A DNA stretch of 64,000 nt from assembly GCA_017303355.1 (NCBI GenBank), contig JAFLCU010000008.1, forward strand, positions 62,001 to 126,000. The letters run 5' to 3'. The DNA is from Caulobacterales bacterium (GTDB lineage Bacteria > Pseudomonadota > Alphaproteobacteria > Caulobacterales > Aquidulcibacteraceae). Shown here one piece after another: positions 17,894 through 26,313 of the stretch. The notes under the pieces are model-generated. The model had not been told where the DNA came from. It saw only the letters and a program-made list of their open reading frames with translations, and ran no database searches. The number at the start of each line of letters is the position of its first letter. The first letter of the stretch is position 1. A program made the translations under genes and the position numbers.

Positions 17894-18112
17894 CTAGAGC
17901 GTGAAGCTGGAGAGCCGCTTCGAGAAGTCGGTCGCGACCGTGGACCAATTGTCGGAGAGACGATTGACCTCCGGAGCGATCACTTCGTCGTATTGGATCG
18001 ACATCATCGCCAGCGCCATGAAGGCAACGCCCGCCCAGCGGCGGAACTGCCTATCAAACGAAAGCCGAAGGCCCTGCTTCAACTCGGTGGCATCGAACAG
18101 AAAAGCAAACAT
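17894..18112 (-). CDS. Small hypothetical protein with one hydrophobic segment
   Basis: The 72-residue frame begins MFAFLFDATELKQGLRLSFDR, has a central hydrophobic stretch (RWAGVAFMALAMMSI) and ends in a polar tail. No strong ribosome site is visible. Support comes from coherent amino-acid composition and from the position of its stop codon directly beside a repeat, as for the gene at 58185. A plus-strand frame over the same bases looks like a shadow. I do not recognise the family. Confidence 0.5.
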   Translation of the reverse strand: MFAFLFDATELKQGLRLSFDRQFRRWAGVAFMALAMMSIQYDEVIAPEVNRLSDNWSTVATDFSKRLSSFTL

Positions 18113-18216
18113 GGGTCGCGCTCGCGTGCTTAACGTGCGTCAATCATGGCGCCCCAACAGTAAATAAGCGTTTGCCAAAAGGTTTACGCGAGCAGGAACC
18201 GCAGATGAAAAGCAGT

Positions 18217-18558
18217 TCAATCGAAGCGAATGACAAAGCGCTTCTTCATCGGCGCGATCACACGCCACACGCCGACAAAGCCGGGCTCGATCACAAAAGA
18301 GTCGCCCGCGCCGAAACGCTTCGCGTCGCCGCCGTCATCGGGAACGAGTTCGCATACGCCTTCGAGCATATGGCAGAATTCCCACTCGTCGTAGCGCACA
18401 CGCCACGCGCCGATCGTGGCGCTCCATTCGCCGACGAAGATTTTGCCGTCGCGCTCGTATTCGAGCTTGGTTGTTTCGACCGGCGCGCCTTCAACAACCC
18501 GATCCGCTGCGATCGGATTGGTTTCAACGGCGCCGCCGGTGAGCGCGCGCAGGCTCAC
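18217..18558 (-). CDS. Cupin-domain protein (DUF861/EutQ-like)
   Basis: A 113-residue single cupin. The segment GEWSATIGAWRVRYDEWEFCHMLEGVCELV carries the first cupin motif (E...H type), and GAGDSFVIEPGFVGVWRV the second. DUF861 cupins are small beta-barrels of uncertain activity related to ureidoglycine aminohydrolase and EutQ. The start overlaps the stop of the upstream gene (ATGA at 18555-18558), so the pair is co-translated with the TetR-like protein. Confidence 0.85.
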   Translation of the reverse strand: MSLRALTGGAVETNPIAADRVVEGAPVETTKLEYERDGKIFVGEWSATIGAWRVRYDEWEFCHMLEGVCELVPDDGGDAKRFGAGDSFVIEPGFVGVWRVIAPMKKRFVIRFD

Positions 18559-19163
18559 GCGCTGCTCGTGGAAGCGTCCGGCTTCTTGGCTTCGAAGCCC
18601 GCCCAGCGGCCGAACATTTCCTCGGCCCGCCGCAGGTTCTTATCGAGCGAGGCCATGGTCTTGGCGAAATCGCCCGCGTCATCGCCGCGCCATGCGGCAC
18701 GCGCTTGGCCGATGATGACGCCTAAACCTTGGGCGCGGGCCTGGCCGGTCATACCGTCGGCTTCGAGCCCGGCGAGCGCCAGAACCCAGCGCGCGCAACG
18801 CACGTGACGCTGGTGAGCCGAGGCCATCAAAGTCGGATCGCGATCCAGCCTCTGCTCCATCGAGAGCACTGCCGCGCGATGCGGCTCCATGGCCTCGAAG
18901 CGGCGCATGATCAGCTCGAACAGACGGTCGCGGACGCTTTGCTTGGGGTCCATTTCGTCCAGATTATCGGCGATCGCGCGGTCGAACGCCTCTTCGACGC
19001 AATCGACCGCCTCCCAGAGGCTCGCGCCGTAGAAATCCGACGCCGGCCGCGCGGCGGCGTCGGCCAGACGGATCAGCGTCACCTCGCGCCATGGCGCACC
19101 GCCGGCGATCAGCAACGCCGCCCGCGCCAAGTCCCGGCGGATGGAAGAGTCGAGGTGGGCCAT
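18555..19163 (-). CDS. TetR/COQ9-like all-helical protein
   Basis: A 202-residue helical protein whose first 50 residues have a TetR-like spacing (ARAALLIAGGAPWREVTLIRLADAAARPASDFYGASLWEAVDCVEEAF). The HTH is atypical: the usual YxxF(x)xKxxL is replaced by FYGASLWEAVD. COQ9 and the related rpsU-associated family have the same fold without DNA binding, so either a regulator of the downstream cupin or a lipid-binding protein is possible. The gene pair stands alone between an unknown small gene and proC. Confidence 0.65.
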   Translation of the reverse strand: MAHLDSSIRRDLARAALLIAGGAPWREVTLIRLADAAARPASDFYGASLWEAVDCVEEAFDRAIADNLDEMDPKQSVRDRLFELIMRRFEAMEPHRAAVLSMEQRLDRDPTLMASAHQRHVRCARWVLALAGLEADGMTGQARAQGLGVIIGQARAAWRGDDAGDFAKTMASLDKNLRRAEEMFGRWAGFEAKKPDASTSSA

Positions 19164-19231
19164 ATGCGCTTTCGATCGTGGAAACCGTTCCGATCAAAGG
19201 CGGGCAAGGATGGCGGCGTCAAGGCGGCGCG

Positions 19232-20053
19232 CTAGCGCTTGCCCAAATCGCGCGATCTCTGCGCCGCCGCGCTCACGGCGCGACGCAGCAATGGGCCGAG
19301 CCCGTCGCTGGAGGCGAGCACGTCTAAGGCGGCTTCGGTGGTGCCGCCGGGCGAGGTGACCTGCTTACGCAGCGCGCCCGCGGGTTCCATGGTTTCCAGC
19401 ATCAAGGCGCCGGCGCCGGCGACGGTGGCGCTCGCCAGCCGCGCCGCGGTCTCGCGGTCGAGCCCCTCCTGCTCGGCCGCGGCCGCCAGCACCTCCGCCA
19501 ACAAGAACACATAGGCCGGGCCGGAGCCGGAAACGGCGGTGACAACGTCCATCAGGCGTTCGGCCGCGATCGGTTCGACGCTGCCCAGGGGCTCCAGCAA
19601 TTGTTCGACGAGCTGGCGATCCTCCGCCGTGCATGCGGACGAGGCGACGTAAGCGGTGACGCCGCGCCCAATCTTGGCGGGCAGATTGGGCATCGCACGC
19701 ACAACGCGCTGCGCGCCAAGATCGCGTGCGATGGCGTCGATCGGCACGCCGGCCATGATCGAGAGCACGCAAGTCTGCTCGCCGACAAAGCGGCGCGCGG
19801 CCTCGGTGGCGGCGCTGAAGGTTTGGGGTTTGACCGCGATAACGAGCACATCGACCGGGCCCGCATCCGGCGGGTTGATCACGGCGCCGACGGTTTCGAG
19901 CGCTTGCTCCAGGGCTGGGTCGAAATTCGGCTCGACGACGGTGAGCGTCAGCCCGCCACCCTTGCGCACGGCCTCGATCCAGCCACGCACCAGCGCGCCG
20001 CCCATCGAACCCGCGCCGACAAGGGCGACCGTAGGTGCATCAAGCGCGCTCAC
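19232..20053 (-). CDS. proC: Pyrroline-5-carboxylate reductase
   Basis: This 273-residue enzyme reduces pyrroline-5-carboxylate to proline with NAD(P)H. It has the N-terminal Rossmann motif VALVGAGSMGGALVRGW, VLVIAVKPQTF, VRAMPNLPAKIGRG and the C-terminal signature (VTAVSGSGPAYVF ... QVTSPGGTTEAAL). A GTG start overlaps the stop of the YbjN-domain gene (GTGA), so the two are translationally coupled. The pairing YbjN-proC is common in alphaproteobacteria. Confidence 0.95.
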   Translation of the reverse strand: MSALDAPTVALVGAGSMGGALVRGWIEAVRKGGGLTLTVVEPNFDPALEQALETVGAVINPPDAGPVDVLVIAVKPQTFSAATEAARRFVGEQTCVLSIMAGVPIDAIARDLGAQRVVRAMPNLPAKIGRGVTAYVASSACTAEDRQLVEQLLEPLGSVEPIAAERLMDVVTAVSGSGPAYVFLLAEVLAAAAEQEGLDRETAARLASATVAGAGALMLETMEPAGALRKQVTSPGGTTEAALDVLASSDGLGPLLRRAVSAAAQRSRDLGKR

Positions 20054-20556
20054 GCTTCTCCGCAGGTTTCAAACAACGCGGCCGCCGAGGCATCCTCGGC
20101 CGACATGCCGCCAAGAATAAGGAAGTGGAACGCCGGCTGGAAGCGCTCGGCCGCATCGAGTGCGGCGGCCAGCATGGCTTGCACCTCGCCGACCGAAATG
20201 GAGTCACGGCCAATCATCGGCATGGCGTGGCGGAAGATGATGGTGCCGTCATCGGACCAGACATCGAAATGGCCGAGCCAGAGGTTTTCGTTGACCAGAC
20301 TGGCCAGCCGGATCGCCTCGTGGCGGCGCGATTGCGGCGCCTGGATGTCGAACCCGAGCGTGAACAAGAGCGCCGGCAGCTCGCCGCGATAGGAGAAATA
20401 GCCGACGGTCTCTCCCGAAGAGCATTTGAAGGAGAAGTGCACATCTCCATCCTCGGCGCGTTCGCAGGAGAAACGATCGTCAGCGCCGATAATCGCCTCG
20501 ACCGTCTCCAGCGGATCGCCGGAGGTTTCGATTTCATCATCGAGATAGAGATCCAT
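20050..20556 (-). CDS. YbjN-domain protein
   Basis: This 168-residue protein has the YbjN/type III chaperone-like fold (DDRFSCERAEDGDVHFSFKCSSGETVGYFSYRGELPALLF, then LASLVNENLWLGHFDVWSDDGTIIFRHAMPM). The family has been linked to stress tolerance and motility, but its biochemical role is unclear. The ATG at 20556 is chosen because AAGGGG lies 6 bases upstream; a TTG at 20577 is less likely. It is translated just before proC. Confidence 0.85.
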   Translation of the reverse strand: MDLYLDDEIETSGDPLETVEAIIGADDRFSCERAEDGDVHFSFKCSSGETVGYFSYRGELPALLFTLGFDIQAPQSRRHEAIRLASLVNENLWLGHFDVWSDDGTIIFRHAMPMIGRDSISVGEVQAMLAAALDAAERFQPAFHFLILGGMSAEDASAAALFETCGEA

Positions 20557-20732
20557 GAGCGTCCCCTTCGAGCTCAAGAGCCGTTCGCACGGCTGCGCAA
20601 ATGATCTCTTCGCCTTGGCCGCGCGCCTTAAGCGGACGCGTCGAATCGAGCCCCGTACGACTAGGTAAGCGCTTTGATCCTTACCTGGATATTACCGAGC
20701 CCGTTTATTCACGGGTTAGCGCCGTGAAGTGT

Positions 20733-20990
20733 TTATGAAGCCCGGTCTTTGAGCAGCGCCTCAAGCGCGGCGACGCGCGCGCGCAATTCGTCGGCCTCGG
20801 CGCGGGCGTCGGCGGCCATTTGCTTGACGGCTTCGAACTCGTCGCGGCCCACAAGGTCCATTTCGGCGACGAAGCGATCGGCTTGCGCGCGCATGAAGCT
20901 CTTGGCTTCCAGGCTCGCACCCTGGGCGACACCCATGGCGCCCGTCATCAAACGGGCCAGATCATCGAACACCGAACTAGTCGTTTGCAT
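20733..20990 (-). CDS. ubiK: UbiK accessory factor (BMFP family)
   Basis: An 85-residue protein with an N-terminal amphipathic helix (VFDDLARLMTGAMGVAQGA) and a C-terminal coiled coil (DEFEAVKQMAADARAEADELRARVAALEALL). This is the standard UbiK/YqiC layout. UbiK promotes ubiquinone assembly by recruiting Ubi enzymes or lipid. A short hairpin, CCCGT-TTATTC-ACGGG, at about 20700-20715, follows the stop and may end transcription. It diverges from lgt. Confidence 0.85.
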   Translation of the reverse strand: MQTTSSVFDDLARLMTGAMGVAQGASLEAKSFMRAQADRFVAEMDLVGRDEFEAVKQMAADARAEADELRARVAALEALLKDRAS

Positions 20991-21073
20991 GTGGACCGAT
21001 CCTTTTGGCCTAACTAGAAGCCCCGCGTGAGCCGGGCAATGCGGCCAATCAGCTGAACAGAGGGCGCCAGAGC

Positions 21074-22126
21074 GTGATCCTAGAGGCTATCCAATTCCCC
21101 AATATCGACCCTGCGGCGCTGACTTTGCCCGGATTCGAGCTGTTCGGCGCCCAACTCGGCCCCTTCCCGCTGCGCTGGTATGCGCTGGCTTACATTGTCG
21201 GCCTGGTGCTGGGCTGGCGCTGGATGGTGTGGCTGATCCGGCGCGATCGGCTGTGGACGCCGGGTAAGCCGGCGCTCTCGGTACCCCAAGCAGATGACTT
21301 TCTCTTCTGGGCGACGCTGGGCGTGATCCTCGGCGGCCGCATCGGTTACGTGCTTTTCTATAAGCCGGACATGATCTGGAAGGCGCCAACCGAAATCCTG
21401 CAAATCTGGCAGGGCGGCATGAGCTTCCATGGCGGCTTGATCGGGGTTGCGCTCGCGGCCGTGTGGTTCACGAGACAGCGGCATGTGAATGACGAGCATT
21501 TCACAGCGCTCGCCAAGAAGCACGTCGTCGCCGAACCGCCAGCGGCTGCGCGCAACGATTACGTGCGCGTGCCCGATGTCGGCTGGCTGAAGAAGAGCGA
21601 GGCCGACGCCGCGCGTGAAAAATCCAAGACCGACAAGATCGATCTCTTGCGCCTGGGCGACATCGCAGCCGCCGCGGCGCCGATCGGACTCTTCTTTGGC
21701 CGCATCGCGAATTTCATCAATGGCGAGCTTTGGGGCCGCGTCACCGACAGCCCGCTCGGCGTGATCTTCTGCAACGAGCGGCTGATGGCGCAGAATGGCG
21801 GCTATTGCCCCGCCGGCGTTGAGCCACGCCACGCGAGCCAGCTTTACGAAGCAGCGCTTGAGGGCATGGCGCTTTTCGCGATCATCAATATCGCGACGCT
21901 GAAGTTCGATAGCTTACGTCGTCCGGGCATGAATGTCGGCATCTTCCTTGTGTGCTACGGCCTCTTCCGCGCGTTGCTGGAAACGGTGCGTGAGCCGGAT
22001 GCGCACATGCCCGAAGCGCTGCGCGGCGTGGTGACGATGGGCATGCTGCTCTCGATCCCGATGATCCTTGCCGGCGCGTGGCTGATCAACCGCGCGCTGA
22101 AACAGCCTAAATTGGCCGCCGCATGA
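21074..22126 (+). CDS. lgt: Prolipoprotein diacylglyceryl transferase
   Basis: Lgt transfers diacylglycerol from phosphatidylglycerol to the lipobox cysteine of prolipoproteins in the inner membrane. The 350-residue protein shows FPLRWYALAYIVG, GGRIGYVLFY, GGMSFHGGLIG (essential His region), and the Lgt signature GRIANFINGELWGRVTD. Around residues 135-185 there is a long polar insertion between transmembrane helices, typical of alphaproteobacterial forms. Translation appears to start at GTG 21074. Its stop overlaps the next ATG (22123). Confidence 0.95.
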   Translation: MILEAIQFPNIDPAALTLPGFELFGAQLGPFPLRWYALAYIVGLVLGWRWMVWLIRRDRLWTPGKPALSVPQADDFLFWATLGVILGGRIGYVLFYKPDMIWKAPTEILQIWQGGMSFHGGLIGVALAAVWFTRQRHVNDEHFTALAKKHVVAEPPAAARNDYVRVPDVGWLKKSEADAAREKSKTDKIDLLRLGDIAAAAAPIGLFFGRIANFINGELWGRVTDSPLGVIFCNERLMAQNGGYCPAGVEPRHASQLYEAALEGMALFAIINIATLKFDSLRRPGMNVGIFLVCYGLFRALLETVREPDAHMPEALRGVVTMGMLLSIPMILAGAWLINRALKQPKLAAA

Positions 22127-22641
22127 GTCGCGAACAGGCACGCGCGCTGAGAAAGAACACAACCACGCTCGAACAGCGTGCCTGGTCATTGCTTCGTACC
22201 ATGCGCGATGAGGGCGTCGCCGTGCGGCGACAGCATCCGATCGGACGATACGTTGCGGATTTCGCAATCATGCGCGCGCGCGTGGCGATCGAGATCGACG
22301 GACCGCTGCATGAAGCGCCGGAGCATCGGCTCTTGGATCAGGATCGTGACCGGGCTTTCGCGGCCTTGGGATGGCGCGTGCTACGTTTCGTCCCCAAGCA
22401 CCTTGATGACGAATTGGCGTTTCTCGCGTCCGTTCGCGCTGCCGCCACCCCCTCCCCGCGAGGGGAGGGGGCAGGGGGCGGGGTGAATCCCGACGCGTTG
22501 AAAATTAGCGCTCATGACGATGCGTCTGGTCCAAGGGCGGAGGTTCGCCCCGCCCCCCAGCCCCCTCCCCTCGCGGGGAGGGGGGGGCCCGAGCGTCGTA
22601 CGCGCGCCAATCGCAAGCTCCCACCGAGGCGCAAACAATGA
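22123..22641 (+). CDS. DUF559 (Vsr/endonuclease-fold) protein with repeat-derived C-terminus
   Basis: The first 105 residues are a normal DUF559 domain: LRKNTTTLEQRAWSLLR, VRRQHPIGRYVADFAIMRARVAIEIDG (the PD-(D/E)xK core), then DRDRAFAALGWRVLRFV. After FLASVRAAA, about 45 codons are translated from dispersed repeat copy B (ATPSPRGEGAGGGVN...), leaving a basic tail. The domain proper ends where the repeat begins, so the element may have extended or replaced the native C-terminus. The gene overlaps lgt and the next methyltransferase gene by 4 bp each, so insertion did not break the operon. DNA substrate and biological role are unknown. Confidence 0.85.
   Translation: MSREQARALRKNTTTLEQRAWSLLRTMRDEGVAVRRQHPIGRYVADFAIMRARVAIEIDGPLHEAPEHRLLDQDRDRAFAALGWRVLRFVPKHLDDELAFLASVRAAATPSPRGEGAGGGVNPDALKISAHDDASGPRAEVRPAPQPPPLAGRGGPERRTRANRKLPPRRKQ
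22446..22588 (+). repeat. Dispersed palindromic element, family 1 copy B (inside the DUF559 gene)
   Basis: Hairpin arms of the CCCCTCCCCGCGAGGGGAGGGG type lie at 22448-22471 and 22561-22583. Between them are GGCGGGGTGAATCCCGACG, then TTAGCGCTCATGACG, and an inverted CGCCCCGCCCCCCAGC. The left half aligns base for base in order with copy A read on its coding strand. Both copies are translated in the same phase (GGGV[K/N]xD...SA). Confidence 0.85.
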
Positions 22642-23681
22642 GCCTCGAAGAGAAACTTATTGAGTATATCCGCGACAACGGCCCGATGACGGTCGCGGAT
22701 TATATGGGGGCGTGTCTCTACGATCCGAATGACGGCTATTACGCGACGCGCCCCGCCATCGGCGGCGCCAATGCGGATTTCCTAACCGCGCCGGAAGCCA
22801 GCCAGATGTTCGGCGAATTGATCGGGCTTTGGTGCGCGCACGAATGGGAGGCCATCGGCAAGCCCGCGTTCAATCTGATTGAGCTCGGCCCCGGTCGCGG
22901 CGTGCTGATGCAGGATGCATTGCGCGCTACGCAAAAGCTGGAAGGCTTCCACGACGCAGCCAGCGTGACGTTTGTCGAAATGAGCCCGCCCTTGCGCGAC
23001 GAACAGGAAGCGCGCGTGCCGAGCGCCGATTGGGCGCCGCGTCTGGAAGACGCGCCGCCCGGCCCTTCCATTATCGTCGCCAACGAATTCTTCGATTGTC
23101 TGCCGATCCGCCAATTCCTGCGCGGCGAGGATGGCTGGCATGAAAAGCTCGTCGGGCTGAACGAAGCCGAGAAACTGGTGTTCGGACTTTCCGCCGCCAT
23201 TCCCGCGCCCGAAAGCGAAGACGAAGCCGGCATGGTGCGCGAGATCGCGCCGGGCATGGAGAGCTTGATCTACGAGATCGAGCGCCGCCTGCACGAAGCG
23301 CCGGGGCGCGTGCTGATCATCGATTACGGCTATCTGCGCGCGGAAGGCGCCGACACGCTGCAAGCGCTGAAGGCGCACAAGAAGGTCGATCCGATCGAGA
23401 CGCCTGGCCAGACCGATCTCACCGCGCACGTGGATTTCGCGCGTATCGCGCAATTGGCGCAAGCCGCCGATCTGCAAGTGCATGGCCCGGTGACGCAGGG
23501 CGATTTTCTGCGTGCGCTCGGCATCGAAATGCGCGCGGATACGCTCTCAAGCGCAAATCCATCGCACGCGGAGCGCATCGCGCGTGAGCTGAACCGGCTT
23601 ACGCATCGCGATCAGATGGGCGTGCTTTTCAAAGTGATATGCCTATCGAGCCCAAACCTTCCGCCGCCGGCGGGGTTTTGA
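22638..23681 (+). CDS. NDUFAF7/MidA-family SAM-dependent methyltransferase
   Basis: This 347-residue class I methyltransferase has ADYMGACLYDPNDGYYA at the N-terminus, the SAM motif NLIELGPGRGVLMQD, and VANEFFDCLPIRQF, all characteristic of the NDUFAF7/MidA family. The mitochondrial member symmetrically dimethylates an arginine of complex I subunit NDUFS2; a respiratory-complex target is plausible here (inference). The start overlaps the DUF559 stop, and the 3' end overlaps pgeF by 43 bp. Confidence 0.9.
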   Translation: MSLEEKLIEYIRDNGPMTVADYMGACLYDPNDGYYATRPAIGGANADFLTAPEASQMFGELIGLWCAHEWEAIGKPAFNLIELGPGRGVLMQDALRATQKLEGFHDAASVTFVEMSPPLRDEQEARVPSADWAPRLEDAPPGPSIIVANEFFDCLPIRQFLRGEDGWHEKLVGLNEAEKLVFGLSAAIPAPESEDEAGMVREIAPGMESLIYEIERRLHEAPGRVLIIDYGYLRAEGADTLQALKAHKKVDPIETPGQTDLTAHVDFARIAQLAQAADLQVHGPVTQGDFLRALGIEMRADTLSSANPSHAERIARELNRLTHRDQMGVLFKVICLSSPNLPPPAGF

Positions 23682-24433
23682 CGCCGCCCGCGCGCACCGC
23701 GGCCGCGCTTGGCGCGGTGAAGCACGGCTTCTTCGGCCGCGAAGGCGGCGTCTCGACCGGCATTTATGCGAGCCTCAATGCGGGCGCCGGCTCGAAGGAC
23801 GATCCTGAAGCCGTGCGCGAAAATCGCCGCCGCATCGCTGCAAGCTTCGGCGCCGATGCGCCGATGTTGGTGGGCGTGCACCAAGTGCATTCGGCTGATG
23901 CGGTTTATATCGATGCGCCGTGGCCGGGCGCGCGCCCGCACGCCGATGCATTGGTGACGACCAAGCCAGGCCTTGTGCTTTCGGTGCTTACCGCCGATTG
24001 CGGGCCAGTGCTGCTAGCGGACGCAGAAGCCGGCGTGATCGCGGCGGCGCATGCGGGCTGGCGCGGCGCCTTTGGCGGCGTGCTGCAGGCCACCATTGCG
24101 CTGATGCAGCAGCATGGCGCGGAGCCTGGGCGTATTCACGTGGCGCTCGGCCCCTGCATTCAGCAGCGCAATTACGAAGTCGGCGAAGATTTCCGCCAGA
24201 ATTTTCTCGCGCGCGACGCGGCGTTCGCGCGCTTCTTCAGCGATGCGTTCGGGCCGAAGCCGCATTTCGATCTGCCGGGCTTCTGCGCTTACACGCTTGA
24301 AAGCCTGGGCGTCGGCGCGGTGGACCGCATCGATATCGACACGTTCAGCGATACGGCTTGGTTCAGTCATCGCCGCTCGGTGCGCGAAGGCGCGCCCGAC
24401 TATGGTCGCAATTGCGCGGCCATCTCACTTTGA
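23639..24433 (+). CDS. pgeF: Peptidoglycan editing factor PgeF / multicopper-type polyphenol oxidase (YfiH)
   Basis: A 264-residue YfiH-family protein with KHGFFGREGGVSTG, GVHQVHSADAV, LTADCGPVLLAD, AAHAGWRGAFGGVL and GPCIQQRNYEV. These hold the conserved His/Cys/His metal site (HQVHS, DC, HAGWRG). In E. coli PgeF prevents mis-incorporation of serine at position 1 of peptidoglycan stem peptides; other members oxidise phenols or purine nucleosides. The preceding gene overlaps this start. Its location between lgt and a VanX-like dipeptidase suits a cell-wall role. Confidence 0.92.
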   Translation: MPIEPKPSAAGGVLTPPARTAAALGAVKHGFFGREGGVSTGIYASLNAGAGSKDDPEAVRENRRRIAASFGADAPMLVGVHQVHSADAVYIDAPWPGARPHADALVTTKPGLVLSVLTADCGPVLLADAEAGVIAAAHAGWRGAFGGVLQATIALMQQHGAEPGRIHVALGPCIQQRNYEVGEDFRQNFLARDAAFARFFSDAFGPKPHFDLPGFCAYTLESLGVGAVDRIDIDTFSDTAWFSHRRSVREGAPDYGRNCAAISL

Positions 24434-24434
24434 C

Positions 24435-25211
24435 ATGCCCTTCGCCGCACTCTCCGCATTCCGCGACAAGCCGATCCCCGATCTTGGCAGCGCGCGCGGC
24501 TATCGCGGACTGCCGATCGATTTCGATAACCCGCGCAATGCGGAACCATTGGTGCGCGCCGACGCGTTCGGCATCGCAGGCGAGAATTACTACGCCGCGA
24601 CACGCAACCCGCCCTATTACGGCGCGATCCCAGGCGCGATCGATGCGCTGATCGTACGCCAGGGCGTGGCCGAACGATTGGCGCGCGTGAACGAGAAACT
24701 CAACATCGCTGATCTTGAACTCTTTCTGTTCGATGGCTGGCGGCCGCACGCGGTGCAGGCTTACTTTCACGACGTGTGGCTGCCGGCTGAGTTGCGGCGG
24801 CGCAAGCCGGGCGTCAGCGATGCTGATCTGCTCGCCGAGGTCGAGACCTATTGGGCCGCGCCGACGACGGACCGCGGCTCGCCTTCGCCGCATTCAACAG
24901 GCGGCGCCGTCGATCTGACCATCCGGTGGCGCGGCGGCGAACAGCTCTGGATGGGCTCGTTGTTCGATGACGCGTCGCCTTTGGCGCATCCGGCGCGCTT
25001 CGAAACGACAATCGGCGCGTTCAGCTTTTCCGATGAGGAAGCGCGCGCCAATCGGCGCCTGCTCCACTGGCTGATGCGCGAAGCTGGCTTCGTGGCCAAC
25101 CCGACCGAGTGGTGGCATTTCAGCCATGGCGACCAGATGTGGGCGATGCTGACCGGCGCGCCCGCCGCCCTCTATGCCGGCGCGGACTATGCCGAAAGCT
25201 TAGGCGCCTAG
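24435..25211 (+). CDS. D-alanyl-D-alanine dipeptidase, VanX/DdpX-like (M15D)
   Basis: A 258-residue zinc peptidase. The first ligands and the Asp are in SPHSTGGAVDLTI (SxHxxGxAxD), and the last in EWWHFSHGDQMWA (EWWH). VanX-type enzymes hydrolyse D-Ala-D-Ala; chromosomal versions recycle peptidoglycan and do not by themselves imply vancomycin resistance. The ATG at 24435 follows the pgeF stop by 1 bp; longer upstream extension would overlap pgeF in another frame. No vanH/vanA homologue is nearby. Confidence 0.9.
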   Translation: MPFAALSAFRDKPIPDLGSARGYRGLPIDFDNPRNAEPLVRADAFGIAGENYYAATRNPPYYGAIPGAIDALIVRQGVAERLARVNEKLNIADLELFLFDGWRPHAVQAYFHDVWLPAELRRRKPGVSDADLLAEVETYWAAPTTDRGSPSPHSTGGAVDLTIRWRGGEQLWMGSLFDDASPLAHPARFETTIGAFSFSDEEARANRRLLHWLMREAGFVANPTEWWHFSHGDQMWAMLTGAPAALYAGADYAESLGA

Positions 25212-25357
25212 AAACGTTTCGGTTCAAAAAGAGTGGCGCCGGCGCAACGTCACAGGCTGGCGTCGCTTGGCCGTCATCGAAGTGCAGCAAATCCTTTTCC
25301 AGCGCCCGAGTCGCGGGTTAAAGGGGCGCACCTTGGATCGCGCGGGGCCCGCATCCC

Positions 25358-26293
25358 ATGAAGCTCATTTCTGGCAATTCCAACAATACGCTCGCGAAGG
25401 CGATCGCCGAGCATCTGGATACGCCGCTGGCGAAGTCGGAATTCAAACGCTTCAAGGACAACGAGATATTCGTTGAGATTCAGGAGAACGTGCGCGGCGA
25501 GGATGTTTTCATCATCCAATCGACCTCCTACCCAGCCAACGACCATCTTATGGAATTGCTGATCGGCATCGACGCGCTGCGCCGCGCCTCCGCGCGCCGC
25601 ATCACCGCAGTCGTCCCCTACTACGGCTACGGCCGGCAGGATCGCAAAGTCGGCGGCCGCACGCCGATCTCGGCCAAGCTGGTCGCCAATCTGATCACCA
25701 CAGCCGGCGCCGATCGCGTGCTGACGCTTGAGCTGCACGCGGGCCAGATCCAAGGCTTCTTCGATATTCCCACCGACAATCTCTTCTCCACGCCCGTGCT
25801 GGAGCGCGACATTCGCGAAAATTGCAAGGACGTGAACAAGCTGATGATCGTCTCGCCGGACGTCGGCGGCGTGGTGCGCGCACGCGCTCTCGCCAATCGC
25901 CTGGGCGCCGATCTCGCCATTGTCGACAAGCGCCGCGAGAAAGCTGGCGTCAGTGAGGTGATGCACATTATCGGCGACGTCGTGGGCCGTGATTGTATCC
26001 TGATCGACGATATCGTCGATAGCGGCGGCACGCTCTGCAACGCTGGCGAAGCGCTGCTCAAGGAGGGCGCGCTTTCGGTTTCGGCCTATATCACACACGG
26101 CGTGCTCTCGAACGGCGCCTCCAAGCGCGTGGATGAGTCCAAGCTGAAGGAATTGGTCGTCACCAATTCGATCGATCCGAACACGCGCGCCATGCAATGC
26201 AAGAAGCTGCGCGTGGTTTCCGTGGCGGCGCTGATGGGCGACGCCATCTCGCGGATCGCCAACGAGCAGAGCGTCAGCTCGCTGTTTGAATAG
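25358..26293 (+). CDS. prs: Ribose-phosphate pyrophosphokinase
   Basis: Makes PRPP from ribose-5-phosphate and ATP for nucleotide, His and Trp synthesis. The 311-residue protein opens [21 protein letters not shown] and contains [41 protein letters not shown] and the PRPP loop [15 protein letters not shown]. It is full length with all class I motifs. It stands alone after a 146-bp gap from the dipeptidase gene. Confidence 0.97.
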   Translation: MKLISGNSNNTLAKAIAEHLDTPLAKSEFKRFKDNEIFVEIQENVRGEDVFIIQSTSYPANDHLMELLIGIDALRRASARRITAVVPYYGYGRQDRKVGGRTPISAKLVANLITTAGADRVLTLELHAGQIQGFFDIPTDNLFSTPVLERDIRENCKDVNKLMIVSPDVGGVVRARALANRLGADLAIVDKRREKAGVSEVMHIIGDVVGRDCILIDDIVDSGGTLCNAGEALLKEGALSVSAYITHGVLSNGASKRVDESKLKELVVTNSIDPNTRAMQCKKLRVVSVAALMGDAISRIANEQSVSSLFE

Positions 26294-26313
26294 AAGCGGC
26301 TAGCGTCGCGCTG

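Noticed and set aside
24435..25211. A vancomycin-resistance cassette suggested by the VanX-like gene
   Set aside because: No vanH, vanA-type ligase or vanRS genes are present; chromosomal DdpX-type recycling is the simpler reading.
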